Source: an uncultured Coriobacteriaceae bacterium
GTDB lineage: Bacteria; Actinomycetota; Coriobacteriia; Coriobacteriales; Coriobacteriaceae
Reading direction: 5' to 3'
Assembly: GCA_944322305.1 (NCBI GenBank)
Contig: CALUOP010000010.1
Span: 19,715-83,714, forward strand
Length of the DNA stretch: 64,000 nucleotides
Position 1 is the first letter of the stretch, and every line of letters begins with the position of its first letter. The translations under genes and the position numbers were made by a program. The notes below the pieces were generated by a model, which had not been told where the DNA came from, made no database searches, and was given only the letters and a program-made list of their open reading frames with translations. Below, one piece after another: positions 8,639-17,047 of the stretch.

Positions 8639-8718
8639 TCATTGGGGACGGGTACCTATGGCATGTCATTGGGGACGGGTACCTATGGCATGTCATTGGG
8701 GACGGGTACCCATGGCAG
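8639..8718. repeat. Three tandem 27-bp units of the GGGGACGGGTAC family
   Basis: Units begin at 8639, 8666 and 8693, each TCATTGGGGACGGGTACC followed by (T/C)ATGGCA. The first two are identical. The same core occurs singly or as inverted pairs at 16729, 16792, 43669 and 57369-57417. Confidence 0.9.
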
Positions 8719-8792
8719 ACGCCGCGCGCTCCTCCGCGGGTACCCGCCCCTGTTGCTGGTCGTCCTTCTCAGGGCCGGTCGTCCTTCTCGGC

Positions 8793-9377
8793 CTACAGCA
8801 GCCGCCCGAGCCCTTCGGCCACGGCGCGCTCGCACAGATCGGCGGCATCCTCGGCCATGAGGCGGAAGCTCTCCAGCTCGGAGCCCTTCATCTGCTTGAG
8901 CACGTAGGTGGCCACGTCCATGCGTCCCGGAGGCCGGCCGATGCCGCAGCGCACGCGCCCGAAGTCGCGCGTCTTGAGCTTGTCGGAAAGCGAGCGCAGT
9001 CCGTTGTGAGCGTTGAGGCCGCCGCCGAACTTGGCCCGCACCGCGCCGGGCTCGAGGTCGAGCTCGTCGTGCACCACGAGGATCTCCGCCGGCTTTACGC
9101 GCTCGGCGGCCGCCAGCTTGGCCACCGGGCCGCCGGACACGTTCATGAACGCCTGCGGCTTTGCCAGCAGCACCTCGCACGGGCCGTCGACCCCGCGCAT
9201 GCGCACACGCGCCACCTCTGACCCCGCTTGGTTCTTCCAGTACGAGACGCCCAGGCGCGCGGCCAGCGCGTCGACGCAGGCAAAGCCGGCGTTGTGGCGC
9301 GTCTCGGCGTACTCGGCGCCGGGGTTTCCCAGCCCCACGATCATGCGGACGGGCTTCGGCTTGGCAGGTGCGGGCAT
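8793..9377 (-). CDS. pth: Peptidyl-tRNA hydrolase
   Basis: 194 residues starting at the ATG at 9377, which lies six bases after GAGGAGG; the upstream starts at 9383 and 9422 are poorly placed. Pth motifs are clear: 'IVGLGNPGAEYAETRHNAGF' with the catalytic His, 'KPQAFMNVSG', 'VVHDELDL' and 'NGLRSL'. The enzyme releases peptidyl-tRNAs dropped during translation. It stands alone between two codirectional genes and is flanked by repeats on both sides. Confidence 0.95.
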   Translation of the reverse strand: MPAPAKPKPVRMIVGLGNPGAEYAETRHNAGFACVDALAARLGVSYWKNQAGSEVARVRMRGVDGPCEVLLAKPQAFMNVSGGPVAKLAAAERVKPAEILVVHDELDLEPGAVRAKFGGGLNAHNGLRSLSDKLKTRDFGRVRCGIGRPPGRMDVATYVLKQMKGSELESFRLMAEDAADLCERAVAEGLGRLL

Positions 9378-9430
9378 GCGCATCCTCCTCGGGGACGGTT
9401 GGGACAGGTTGTCTTGTCCCATGATACGGG

Positions 9431-9465
9431 ATGCGCCAAATTGGGCCGTGCTTAATTTGGCGCAT
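9431..9465. repeat. Intergenic palindrome, family 1 copy C
   Basis: Arms ATGCGCCAAATT and AATTTGGCGCAT around GGGCCGTGCTT, between the start of pth and the end of the decarboxylase gene. Flanking ACGGG/CCCGT bases extend the pairing with a small bulge. Confidence 0.9.
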
Positions 9466-9472
9466 GCGCCCG

Positions 9473-10903
9473 TTACGCCCGCATCGCCGCGGCCTCCTCG
9501 CGCGCGTAGGCCGCCAGGCGGCGCACCGTCTCGCGCATCTCGTCCTCGGACGTGCGCGGGTGGATGGCGCAGATGCGCAGCACCTTCTTGCCGCCGAGCT
9601 CGGTGGTGAACACGCCGGCGTAGCCGCTTTCGAGCATGCAGCGGCTCACGCGCAGGTTGAGCTCGTCCAACTCCTCCTCGCTCAGGCCCTCGGGTGCAAA
9701 GCGGAAGTTCACCATGGCCATCTGCGCCGGCGCCACCACTTCGGCGTCCGGCGTCTGGCGCAGCTCGTCCTCAGCCCACCGCGCCAGCGTGAAGCCGTGC
9801 TCGATGCAGTCGGCCATGCCCTTCTCGCCCATGACCTGCAGGGTGAACCAGAGCTTCAGGCCGCGCGCCGGACGCGTGAGCTCGGGTCCCAGGTCCCAGG
9901 GGTTCACCAGGTCGGCGTCGTCCTCAAGGTCCTTCAGGTACTCGGGGTGCGCGCTGAAGCTCTTGAGCAGGGTGTGCTCGTCACGTACCAGCAGCATGCT
10001 GCACGAGTACGTCTGGAACAGCCACTTGTGCGCGTCCCAGGAAAGCGAGTCGGCCAGCTCCACGCCGTCCAGCATGTCGCGGTACCGGGTTAGCAGCACG
10101 CTTGCGCCAAAGGCGCCGTCCACGTGCATCCACAGGCCCTCGGCGCGGCACACCGCGGCGATCTCGCGCAGCGGGTCAACCGATCCGGTGTTGGTGGTGC
10201 CGGCCGAGGCGATCACCACGAACGGCGCCAGGCCTGCGGCGCGGTCGGCGGCGATGGCGCTTGCGAGCTCGTCGGTCTTCATGCGGTACGCGCCGTCGGT
10301 GGGGATGATGCGGATGCGCGCGTCGGTGACGCCGATCATGCGCAGGGCCTTGGCGTTGGAGGAGTGCGTCTGGTCGGACACGTAGGCCACGGCGCGGCCC
10401 CAGTCCTCCTCGTCCAAGATAGTGTCGCGGGCGGCGATAAGCGCGGTGAAGTTGGCCATGGAGCCGCCGGAGACGAAGGTGCCGCTGGCGGTCTCGGCCG
10501 GGAAGCCGGCCTTGGCGCACAGCCAGCCGATGAGGCCCTTCTCAACCGCGTGGCCGGCGGGGTAGTTGGCCACGCTGCCGGCGTGGCGGTTGTAGCCGGC
10601 GGCGATCATGTCGCCCAGCCAGCTGATGGCCGAGGTGGGTCCGGGCACGAAGCCCATGAAGCGCGCGTGGTCGGCGTTGTAGCCGTAGCCGATGATGTCG
10701 TGCTCCATCTCGGCGACCACGTCCTCGAGCTCGCGGCCCTCGGCGGGGATGCCGCGGTGCTCGATCTCGTCGAGCGCGGCGGCGGTGGGCTCGTTGATCA
10801 CCGGGCCCGAGGAGAGCGTGCGGTTGCGCTCGAACAGGTCGCACACGAAGCGCACGGCGGCGCGCTCGACATCCTGCTCCATCGAAGTTTCGCGGGTGTA
10901 CAT
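9473..10903 (-). CDS. Group II pyridoxal-phosphate amino acid decarboxylase
   Basis: 476 residues from the ATG at 10903, preceded by GAGGAGG with a six-base spacer. Features of the group II (glutamate/aromatic amino acid) decarboxylase family: 'GYNRHAGSVANYPAGHAVEKGLIGWLC', 'SGTFVSGGSMANFTAL', 'HVDGAFGAS' and the PLP-lysine motif 'SWDAHKWLFQTYSC'. The reaction is decarboxylation of an L-amino acid to its amine; the substrate (aromatic amino acid, glutamate or other) cannot be fixed from sequence. A LysR-type regulator is divergent and probably controls it. No amino-acid/amine antiporter is adjacent. Confidence 0.85.
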   Translation of the reverse strand: MYTRETSMEQDVERAAVRFVCDLFERNRTLSSGPVINEPTAAALDEIEHRGIPAEGRELEDVVAEMEHDIIGYGYNADHARFMGFVPGPTSAISWLGDMIAAGYNRHAGSVANYPAGHAVEKGLIGWLCAKAGFPAETASGTFVSGGSMANFTALIAARDTILDEEDWGRAVAYVSDQTHSSNAKALRMIGVTDARIRIIPTDGAYRMKTDELASAIAADRAAGLAPFVVIASAGTTNTGSVDPLREIAAVCRAEGLWMHVDGAFGASVLLTRYRDMLDGVELADSLSWDAHKWLFQTYSCSMLLVRDEHTLLKSFSAHPEYLKDLEDDADLVNPWDLGPELTRPARGLKLWFTLQVMGEKGMADCIEHGFTLARWAEDELRQTPDAEVVAPAQMAMVNFRFAPEGLSEEELDELNLRVSRCMLESGYAGVFTTELGGKKVLRICAIHPRTSEDEMRETVRRLAAYAREEAAAMRA

Positions 10904-11076
10904 ACGGGGCCTCCTCTGGTCTGCGCGCCCGGCGGCGCGGTTGTTCCTTCCGGTTTGTATGGTGCCAGACCAGCGAGTATATGTACAATTCATAGATATG
11001 TTAGTACGATTAAAAATACTGATACCAGATGCGCCAGATTAGGCCCGGCCTAGATTGGCGCAGGGGAGGAGGCCCC
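10904..11076. promoter_or_regulatory. AT-rich divergent promoter region, decarboxylase / LysR regulator
   Basis: 173 bp between divergent starts. The AT-rich segment 10976-11020 (GTATATGTACAATTCATAG, then ATGTTAGTACGATTAAAAAT) stands out from its GC-rich flanks and is the likely site for both promoters and for LysR binding. No single LysR box could be picked with confidence. Confidence 0.5.
11029..11062. repeat. Intergenic palindrome, family 1 copy D
   Basis: Arms ATGCGCCAGATTAGG and CCTAGATTGGCGCA, just upstream of the LysR-type gene's ribosome binding site, so it would lie in that gene's leader RNA. Confidence 0.85.
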
Positions 11077-12015
11077 GTGGAGCTGCGCACCATCGAGACG
11101 TTCATCAAGGTGGCCGAGCTCGGCAGCTTCTCGCGCGCGGCCGAGAAGCTCGGCTACTCGCAGTCGGCCGTGACCATGCAGGTTCAGCAGCTCGAGCGCG
11201 AGCTGGGCGTGCGCCTGCTCGACCGCGTCCCGCGCGGCGCGGTGCTCACCGAGCAGGGCCGCACGTTTGCCCTGCGCGCCCGCGAGGTGCTGGCGGCGGC
11301 CGACCAAGCTGCGGCGTCGGTGCAGGCGGCGGACCCGTCCGCGCCCGAGCAGGCAACCGGCACGCTGCGCATCGGTACCGTCGAATCGGTCTCCACCGCG
11401 CTGCTGCCCGAGCTTTTGGTGCGCTTTCATGCGCGCTGCCCGCGCGTTGAACTGGTGGTGCGCACCGCGCGGCGCGACCAGCTGGTGGCAGGCCTGCGCG
11501 ACGGCAGCCTGGACGTGGTCGTCACCATGGAGGAGAAGTTCAGCGCCGCGGGCCTTGCGCGCACCGTGCTGCGCGAGGAGGAGATCGTGTTCGTGGCCCC
11601 GCCGGGGATGCGCCGGCCTGCGGGCACGGCTGGTTCCGACGCCGCGGGGCCGGATGCGCATCCGCCGCTTGCCCTGCGCGACCTGGTTCAGATGCCGTTC
11701 GTGCTCACCGAGCGCGGCGAGAGCTACCGCTTGGCGCTCGACCGCCTGCTGGCCGAGGAGGACTGCGAGCTCGCCCCCATCGTGGAGGCCGGCAACACCG
11801 AGACCCTGGTGCACCTGGCCGAGCGCGGTGTGGGCTGCTCGTTTCTGCCGCGGTTCTCGGTTGCGGCATCGCTTGCCGCCGGCACGCTCGAGCTGCTCGA
11901 CGTGGACGCCCCGCCCGTGCGCATGACCAGCCAGCTGTTCGTGCGCAAGAGCAGCTGGCCAGCTGCGCCCCTCGCCGCCTTTACCGAGCTCTGCAAGGGG
12001 TTCTTCTCGTCATGA
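11077..12015 (+). CDS. LysR-family transcriptional regulator
   Basis: 312 residues from the GTG at 11077, which follows GGGGAGGAGG; the ATG at 11029 is part of a repeat. The N-terminal winged helix is classical: 'ELRTIETFIKVAELGSFSRAAEKLGYSQSAVTMQVQQLERELGVRLLDR'. A periplasmic-binding-like effector domain follows ('GTLRIGTVESVSTALLPELLVRF'). It is divergent from the PLP decarboxylase, the usual arrangement of a LysR regulator and its target. The effector is unknown. Confidence 0.9.
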   Translation: MELRTIETFIKVAELGSFSRAAEKLGYSQSAVTMQVQQLERELGVRLLDRVPRGAVLTEQGRTFALRAREVLAAADQAAASVQAADPSAPEQATGTLRIGTVESVSTALLPELLVRFHARCPRVELVVRTARRDQLVAGLRDGSLDVVVTMEEKFSAAGLARTVLREEEIVFVAPPGMRRPAGTAGSDAAGPDAHPPLALRDLVQMPFVLTERGESYRLALDRLLAEEDCELAPIVEAGNTETLVHLAERGVGCSFLPRFSVAASLAAGTLELLDVDAPPVRMTSQLFVRKSSWPAAPLAAFTELCKGFFSS

Positions 12016-12020
12016 AAAAA

Positions 12021-12043
12021 GGGCCGCTCTAAAAGAGCGGCCC
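12021..12043 (-). terminator. Terminator for the TrkA/ATPase operon (probably bidirectional)
   Basis: Stem GGCCGCTCT / AGAGCGGCC with a three-base loop. Read on the minus strand it ends in six T residues, so it terminates the minus-strand operon, and it also follows the LysR stop within ten bases. Confidence 0.8.
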
Positions 12044-12079
12044 CGTGTGGGACAAGCTAACTTGCCCGTCCGTTTCCGG

Positions 12080-12739
12080 TTAGGAGAAAAGCCTCCGGAT
12101 GCCGTTGCGGCCCTCCTGGCTCGTGAAGAGCACGGCCTCGTCGCCTGCGGCCAGCACCGTTTCGCCGTTGGGCACGGTGATCTCGCCGCCGCGCTCCACG
12201 GCTACTACGATGGTTTGCGCGGGGAAGTCGATGTTGCGCAGCTTGGCGCCGTCCACGCGCGAGCCGGCGCGCACAGCGGCCTGCACGATGCAGTGCTCGT
12301 CGCGTCCGAGCTTCATGAGGGTGTACACGTCGCGCAGGTTCATGCCCTCCAAAATGAACCGGCCGATAAGCTCGGCTTGGTTCACGCCCACGTCGACGCC
12401 GTTGGCCGGCGTGAACATCCAAGCGTTGGCGGGGTTGTTCACGCGCGCGATCACGCGCGGCACCGAGAACTCCATCTTGGCGAGCATCGCCGCCACGAGG
12501 TTCACCTCGTCGCTGCCCGTGACGATGGCCACCACGTCGGCCATGTGCACGCCGGCGCGCTCGAGCACCTGCGGGTCGCTTGCCGAACCCTCCACCACGT
12601 CGGCTTCGGGGCACGCCTGCGCCAGGCGGGCTGCCACGTCGGCCCTGCGCTCGATAACCGCTACCGCGTTGCCGTCGGCGATAAGCTGCGAGGCCAGATG
12701 GCCGCCGATCTTGCCGCCGCCCACGATGATGATCTGCAT
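12080..12739 (-). CDS. TrkA/RCK-type NAD-binding regulator of K+ transport
   Basis: 219 residues: an N-terminal RCK domain with the Rossmann motif 'IIIVGGGKIGGHLASQLIADG' and a C-terminal RCK_C/TrkA_C domain ('GSRVDGAKLRNIDFPAQTIVVAVERGGEITVPNGETVLAAGDEAVLF'). Such proteins are cytoplasmic, nucleotide-sensing regulatory subunits of K+ uptake channels (TrkH/KtrB). It lies nine bases after a paralogue and downstream of a P-type ATPase, on one transcript. No TrkH/KtrB channel is present in the window, so its membrane partner lies elsewhere or is the ATPase. Confidence 0.88.
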   Translation of the reverse strand: MQIIIVGGGKIGGHLASQLIADGNAVAVIERRADVAARLAQACPEADVVEGSASDPQVLERAGVHMADVVAIVTGSDEVNLVAAMLAKMEFSVPRVIARVNNPANAWMFTPANGVDVGVNQAELIGRFILEGMNLRDVYTLMKLGRDEHCIVQAAVRAGSRVDGAKLRNIDFPAQTIVVAVERGGEITVPNGETVLAAGDEAVLFTSQEGRNGIRRLFS

Positions 12740-12748
12740 GGAAACCGC

Positions 12749-13402
12749 CTACCCCTCGATCCCGAACATCTGCTTGAACTTGCGGCTTGCCGTTGAGGCC
12801 ACGGCGGCATACACGATGTCGCCGTCGGCAAGCACCGTGCCCTGCGTGGGGATGAACGTCTCGTTGCCGCGCGACACGGCCGTGACCTGCACCTCGCCCA
12901 CCGCGGTGAGCTCACGCACGGTGGCGCCGTCGAGCAGCGCCGGCACGTCGGCGCGCACAAGCTGCACCTCGCCGGAGCCCAGCTCGTACACGCCGTCAAG
13001 CTGCTGGTAGGTGAGGAGTTCGCAGATGCGCGAGACGCCCCACGCGTTGGGCGAGACGGTTTGGATGCTCAGGCGCCGGTACGTCTCGGCCTTGGAGAGG
13101 TCGTGCAGGCGCGCGATGACGCGCGGCACGCGGAAGGCGCTGCGGGCCACATGGGCCACCACGATGTTGGCCTCGTCCGAGCCCATGCAGCTCACCACGG
13201 CGCTGGCCCGCTCGATGCCGGCCCTCTCCAGCACGTCGCGGTCGAAGCCCACGCCGAGCACGCGCGCGCCGGTGAAGCCTGCGCCCAGCGCGTCGAGCGC
13301 CTCCTGGCTGTGATCGACCGCGGTTACGCTGAAGCCCTGGCGGCACAGCCGCTGCGCGAGCCCCGCGCCCATGAAGCCAACGCCTACTACGATTACGTTC
13401 AT
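12749..13402 (-). CDS. Second TrkA/RCK-type NAD-binding protein
   Basis: 217 residues, with an ATG preceded by GAGAGGAGAGC. It has the same two-domain plan as its neighbour: 'NVIVVGVGFMGAGLAQRLCRQGFSVTAVD' and a C-terminal 'TAVGEVQVTAVSRGNETFIPTQGTVLADGDIVYAAV'. The pair resembles the CtrA/TrkA-type duets of Gram-positives, which could form a hetero-octameric ring. It sits 90 bp downstream of the P-type ATPase gene, which suggests a shared role in monovalent cation balance. Confidence 0.87.
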   Translation of the reverse strand: MNVIVVGVGFMGAGLAQRLCRQGFSVTAVDHSQEALDALGAGFTGARVLGVGFDRDVLERAGIERASAVVSCMGSDEANIVVAHVARSAFRVPRVIARLHDLSKAETYRRLSIQTVSPNAWGVSRICELLTYQQLDGVYELGSGEVQLVRADVPALLDGATVRELTAVGEVQVTAVSRGNETFIPTQGTVLADGDIVYAAVASTASRKFKQMFGIEG

Positions 13403-13492
13403 GATGCTCTCCTCTCAGAGAAGCTCCGGGTTCCTGCCCCGGGGGATGTGCCTTGCGCGCGGGTTGCCCCGCGCCGAACCTTGCCCCGAGCG

Positions 13493-16420
13493 CTAACGCG
13501 CGCTCTTGAGGGCCTGCTGGCGCGCAAAGCGGCGGCGCAGCCACGCCTTGCGGGCCTCCTCGATGGCGACAACCACCGGCGGGATGCAGCAGAGGAACAC
13601 GTAATCCTGCCAGCCGAGCGGCGCGGTGTGGAACACACCCTGCAGCGGCGGGAACACGGTGAGGAACACGATAAGCGCGATCTCGAACACGATGCCCACC
13701 ACGATGCGGCGGTTGGAGAAGAGCCCCACCTTGAAGACGGAGGTGCGCTCGGTGCGGCAGTTCATGACCTGGCCGATCTGCGCGAACACGATGCCGGCCA
13801 GCGTCATGGTGGTTGCCTGCACGTAGACGGGGTCGGCGTCGTTGCCCAGGCCCGCCAGCGGCGCGCCGGGCACCCAGCCCGCGAGCACGTTCACGAGGAA
13901 GTAGCCCACCATGGCGGCGATGGAGCCCATGAGGCCGTACCACAGGAAGGCCTTCACCAGCACGCGCTTGTTGAGCAGGCGCTCGTTGGGGTCGCGCGGG
14001 GGCTGGTCCATGATGGTGCTCTCGGGCGGCTCGGTGCCCAGGCCCAGGGCCGGCAGCATGTCGGTGCCCAGGTCGATGGTGAGGATCTGCATGGTGGTCA
14101 GCGGCAGCGGCACGGTGCCGGCGGAGAGCAGGTACACCGCGTTGGGCACGGCCTCGGGCGCGTTGGAGTTCAGGATGTACAGCAGGAACTTGCGGATGTT
14201 GCTGTACACGGCGCGGCCTTCTTCGATGGCGGCGACGATGGAGGCGAAGTTGTCGTCCGTGAGGATCATGTCGGCCGCCTCCTTGGCCACGTCGGTGCCG
14301 GTGATGCCCATGGCCACGCCGATGTCGGCCTTCTTGAGCGCCGGCGCGTCGTTCACGCCGTCGCCGGTAACGGCCACGATCTCGCCCATCTCCTGCAGGG
14401 CAGTGACCACGCGGAGCTTCTGCTCGGGAGCCATGCGGGCGAACACCACCTGGCCGGCGAGCTTCTCTTTGAGCTCGGCGTCGTCCATGTGGGCGAGCTC
14501 GAAGCCCGACACCACGCTGAAGTCGTCGCCCTCCACGATGCGCAGGCGGCGGGCGATGCTCGCGGCGGTGAGGCCGTAGTCGCCGGTGATCATGACGATG
14601 CGGATACCGGCGCGGTGGCACTCGGCCACCGCGGCAGCCACTTCGGGGCGCGGCGGATCGGCCATAACCTCAAGGCCCACGAAGGTGAGGTGGCACTCAA
14701 CGTTGTCGGGGGTGTAGTCGCTCATGGCGCCGGGCAGCCCCTCGGCCTGGGCGTCTTTGCCCAGCGCGCGGTAGGCTACGGCAAGCACGCGCAGGCCGTC
14801 TGCGGCGTAGCCGTCGTTGGCGGCGGTGATCTGGGCGCGCAGCTCGTCGGTCAGGGGGACGACCTCGCCGTTCATGCGGATCTTCTCCGAGAGGCGCAGC
14901 ACCTCGTTGGGGGCGCCCTTCACAAAGGCCACGCGGCGCGCGCCGTCGAGCGCGTCCTCCAGCTCGTGCACGGTGGTCATGCGCTTGCGGCGGCTCTCAA
15001 ACGGGAGCTCCTTCACGCGCGGCATGCGCTTCTCGGCCTCGGCGGGCTCCATGCCGCCTTTCTGCGCAGAGACGAGCAGGCAGGCCTCGGTGGGGTCGCC
15101 GTACACCTCCCAGCGCGCGCCGTCCTCCTCGGGGGCGCGCAGGCGGGCGTTGCCGCACAGGGCGCCGCCGGCCAGCAGAAGCTCCAGGTCGGGGTCGTCC
15201 ACGGCGCGCCAGCTGCGGCCCTCGGACTCGATGGCGCCCTCAGGCGCGTAACCCACGCCGGTGACCTCGTACTCGCGCGCGGCCGTCCACAGGTGGTTCA
15301 CGGTCATCTCGTTTTGGGTGAGCGTGCCGGTCTTGTCGGTGCAGATCACGCTGGTGGAGCCCAGGGCCTCAACGGAGTTGAGCTTCTTCACCAAGGCGTT
15401 GCGCTTGCTCATGCGCTGCACGGCCATGGCCAGGGAAAGCGTCACGGTGGGCAGCAGGCCCTCGGGGATAAAGGCCACCACCATGCCCAGTGCGAAGATG
15501 AAGCTCTGGGCAAAGGGCTCCTTCACCACGAAGAACGACAGCGCCAAGAAGATGAGGCCCATGCACATGGCGAAGACCGTGACCTGCTTGGTGAGGCGGT
15601 TGAGCTCGCGGGTGAGCGGGCTTTCGGCCTCCTCCATGTTCTGGGTGAGGCTGGCGATCTTGCCGAACTCGGTGGCCATGCCGATGCGCATGACCACGGC
15701 GCGGCCGTTGCCCTCCGACACGCTCGTGCCGGCAAAGACCAGGTTGGGGATCTCGGCGGGCGAGAGGCCCTCCTCCAGCACGGCGTCGGCCGTCTTGCGC
15801 GAGGGGTTGGACTCGCCGTTCAGGGTGGACTGGTTCACCTGCAGGTCCGAGCTCTGGATCACGCGGGCGTCGGCCGAGATCTTGTCGCCCTCGGCGAGCA
15901 CCATGATGTCGCCCGGGACCAGGTCCTCGGCCAGGATCTTCTCCTCCTTGCCGCCGCGGATCACCGTGGTGTAGGCGGGCAACATCTTCTTCAGGGCCTC
16001 GGTGGCCTGGCTGGCGCGCGCCTCCTGCCAGAAGCTGAACACGCCGTTGATGATGTTCACGAGCCACACGGCGCAGCCGAGCTCGGGCAGGCCCGCCGCG
16101 AAGGCGATGATGCCCGCCACCCACAGCAGCACGGCCATGAGGTGCGTGAAGTTGGAGAGAAACGCCAGGATGGGGGAGCGCTTCTTGGCGCTTTCGATGA
16201 GGTTCTTGCCGTAGCGCCCCTGGCGCGCGGCCGCCTCGTCGGCGCTGAGGCCGCCCCGGGCAGACCCGAGCTTCTCCAATGCGTTGTCAACAGGTTGACG
16301 TCTCAGTGAGTCGAGCAGGTCGTCTTGCGCGTCGTCGCGCGCCTGCTCCGCGATTCCCGCCGCAGCGGGCACACCGGCTGCCGCCTTCTTCTCAAGCGGC
16401 GAGCCTGCGCGGCTTCCCAT
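13493..16420 (-). CDS. P-type cation ATPase with Na+/K+-ATPase (type IIC)-like ion-site motifs
   Basis: 975 residues from the ATG at 16420, preceded by AAAGGAGAGG; the longer frame reads through upstream repeats. All P-type landmarks are present: TGES-like actuator 'STLNGESNPS', phosphorylation site DKTGT (D362) and hinge 'TGDGVNDAPALKKADIGVAMG'. The membrane motifs are 'PEGLLPTVT' (E320) in M4, 'SNAPE' (S752-E756) in M5 and 'IDLGTDM' (D783, D787) in M6. These match Na+/K+- and H+/K+-ATPases (PEGLLATVT, SN-PE, IDLGTDM) better than the Ca2+ pump versions (PEGLPA, NLVTDG). The transported ion is therefore probably monovalent, which fits the two TrkA/RCK genes downstream. No beta subunit is seen. 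Confidence 0.9.
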   Translation of the reverse strand: MGSRAGSPLEKKAAAGVPAAAGIAEQARDDAQDDLLDSLRRQPVDNALEKLGSARGGLSADEAAARQGRYGKNLIESAKKRSPILAFLSNFTHLMAVLLWVAGIIAFAAGLPELGCAVWLVNIINGVFSFWQEARASQATEALKKMLPAYTTVIRGGKEEKILAEDLVPGDIMVLAEGDKISADARVIQSSDLQVNQSTLNGESNPSRKTADAVLEEGLSPAEIPNLVFAGTSVSEGNGRAVVMRIGMATEFGKIASLTQNMEEAESPLTRELNRLTKQVTVFAMCMGLIFLALSFFVVKEPFAQSFIFALGMVVAFIPEGLLPTVTLSLAMAVQRMSKRNALVKKLNSVEALGSTSVICTDKTGTLTQNEMTVNHLWTAAREYEVTGVGYAPEGAIESEGRSWRAVDDPDLELLLAGGALCGNARLRAPEEDGARWEVYGDPTEACLLVSAQKGGMEPAEAEKRMPRVKELPFESRRKRMTTVHELEDALDGARRVAFVKGAPNEVLRLSEKIRMNGEVVPLTDELRAQITAANDGYAADGLRVLAVAYRALGKDAQAEGLPGAMSDYTPDNVECHLTFVGLEVMADPPRPEVAAAVAECHRAGIRIVMITGDYGLTAASIARRLRIVEGDDFSVVSGFELAHMDDAELKEKLAGQVVFARMAPEQKLRVVTALQEMGEIVAVTGDGVNDAPALKKADIGVAMGITGTDVAKEAADMILTDDNFASIVAAIEEGRAVYSNIRKFLLYILNSNAPEAVPNAVYLLSAGTVPLPLTTMQILTIDLGTDMLPALGLGTEPPESTIMDQPPRDPNERLLNKRVLVKAFLWYGLMGSIAAMVGYFLVNVLAGWVPGAPLAGLGNDADPVYVQATTMTLAGIVFAQIGQVMNCRTERTSVFKVGLFSNRRIVVGIVFEIALIVFLTVFPPLQGVFHTAPLGWQDYVFLCCIPPVVVAIEEARKAWLRRRFARQQALKSAR

Positions 16421-16600
16421 GGAAACCTCTCCTTTCCCACGCTCCGGGCTAGCTGGTGCCCGGTCGCATGAAAAACCAACCGTCCGCAGGGCGTGTCGCG
16501 AGCACGCCGCGCGTACCGCCGTACGCGGCGCCTCGCGAAAGCTGCCGCGTACGGAGCGGTATAGTACCCCTCCGTACGCAAAAAACAACAACTTTTTTGT
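16421..16600 (-). promoter_or_regulatory. ATPase operon promoter, palindromic operator and structured leader
   Basis: On the minus strand, TACTAT (16566-16561) is a good -10 box with TTGTTG 19 bases upstream. It lies between perfect 10-bp inverted arms, GCGTACGGAG and CTCCGTACGC (16547-16556 and 16570-16579), which could be an operator. The ~140-base leader then holds three stems: CCGTACGCGGC/GCCGCGTACGG, GGCGTG/CACGCC and CCGGGC/GCCCGG just before the ribosome binding site. No known riboswitch was recognised. Confidence 0.5.
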
Positions 16601-16728
16601 GATTTCTTCAGATGATTGTTTGAGCAGGTCAAACGGTATAAATAAGGCACCTGCCAATGCCTGTTGAAGGGGAGGTGCGCCCCCGAGATCCCCTCTCTGA
16701 GGCGATGCCCGCCGCCGAAACGGGTTCG

Positions 16729-16817
16729 TTGGGGACGGTTCCGTTCTGCACCGTTTGGGGCGTGCCGCCCTCGCTTTGCCGGATGGGTTGGTTGGGGACG
16801 GGTACGTTCTGCACCAT
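16729..16817. repeat. Two GGGGACGG-type repeat units between the ATPase and glmU
   Basis: TTGGGGACGG(T/G)T(C/A)CGTTCTGCACC occurs at 16729 and again 63 bp later at 16792. The rest of the 627-bp gap between the ATPase start and glmU holds no recognisable gene. Confidence 0.8.
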
Positions 16818-17047
16818 TCTCGCCCGGCCGCAGCGCTTGGGCGAGAAGGACCTTGCGCTTCGCGTCCAACCCCCGGTCCTTTTCGCCCAGCCCCGGGCCG
16901 CAGCGCCACGATGCCGCCCGTTCTGTGCATTCTCGGGCGGATCTGCGCTCGTGTCAGCTGCCGGTAAGGCGGTGCGTTAGAATTGAGAAGGCTGCGCCGC
17001 ATGCCAAGGCGGCGCCTTAAAGTCCGAGAGACTGCAAGGGGGACTCA

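Noticed and set aside
13061..16309. Long plus-strand open frame of 1,082 codons opposite the ATPase gene
   Set aside because: It is the antisense shadow of a high-GC coding gene, rich in His/Gly/Ala/Arg with no domain motifs, while the minus strand encodes an unmistakable P-type ATPase.
13493..16420. Ca2+-transporting ATPase (PMR1/SERCA type) annotation
   Set aside because: Overall similarity invites it, but the M4, M5 and M6 ion-site motifs match the Na+/K+ class (PEGLL, SNAPE, IDLGTDM).
16421..16560. yybP-ykoY (Mn2+) or another known riboswitch before the ATPase gene
   Set aside because: The leader is structured, but conserved riboswitch core sequences were not visible.
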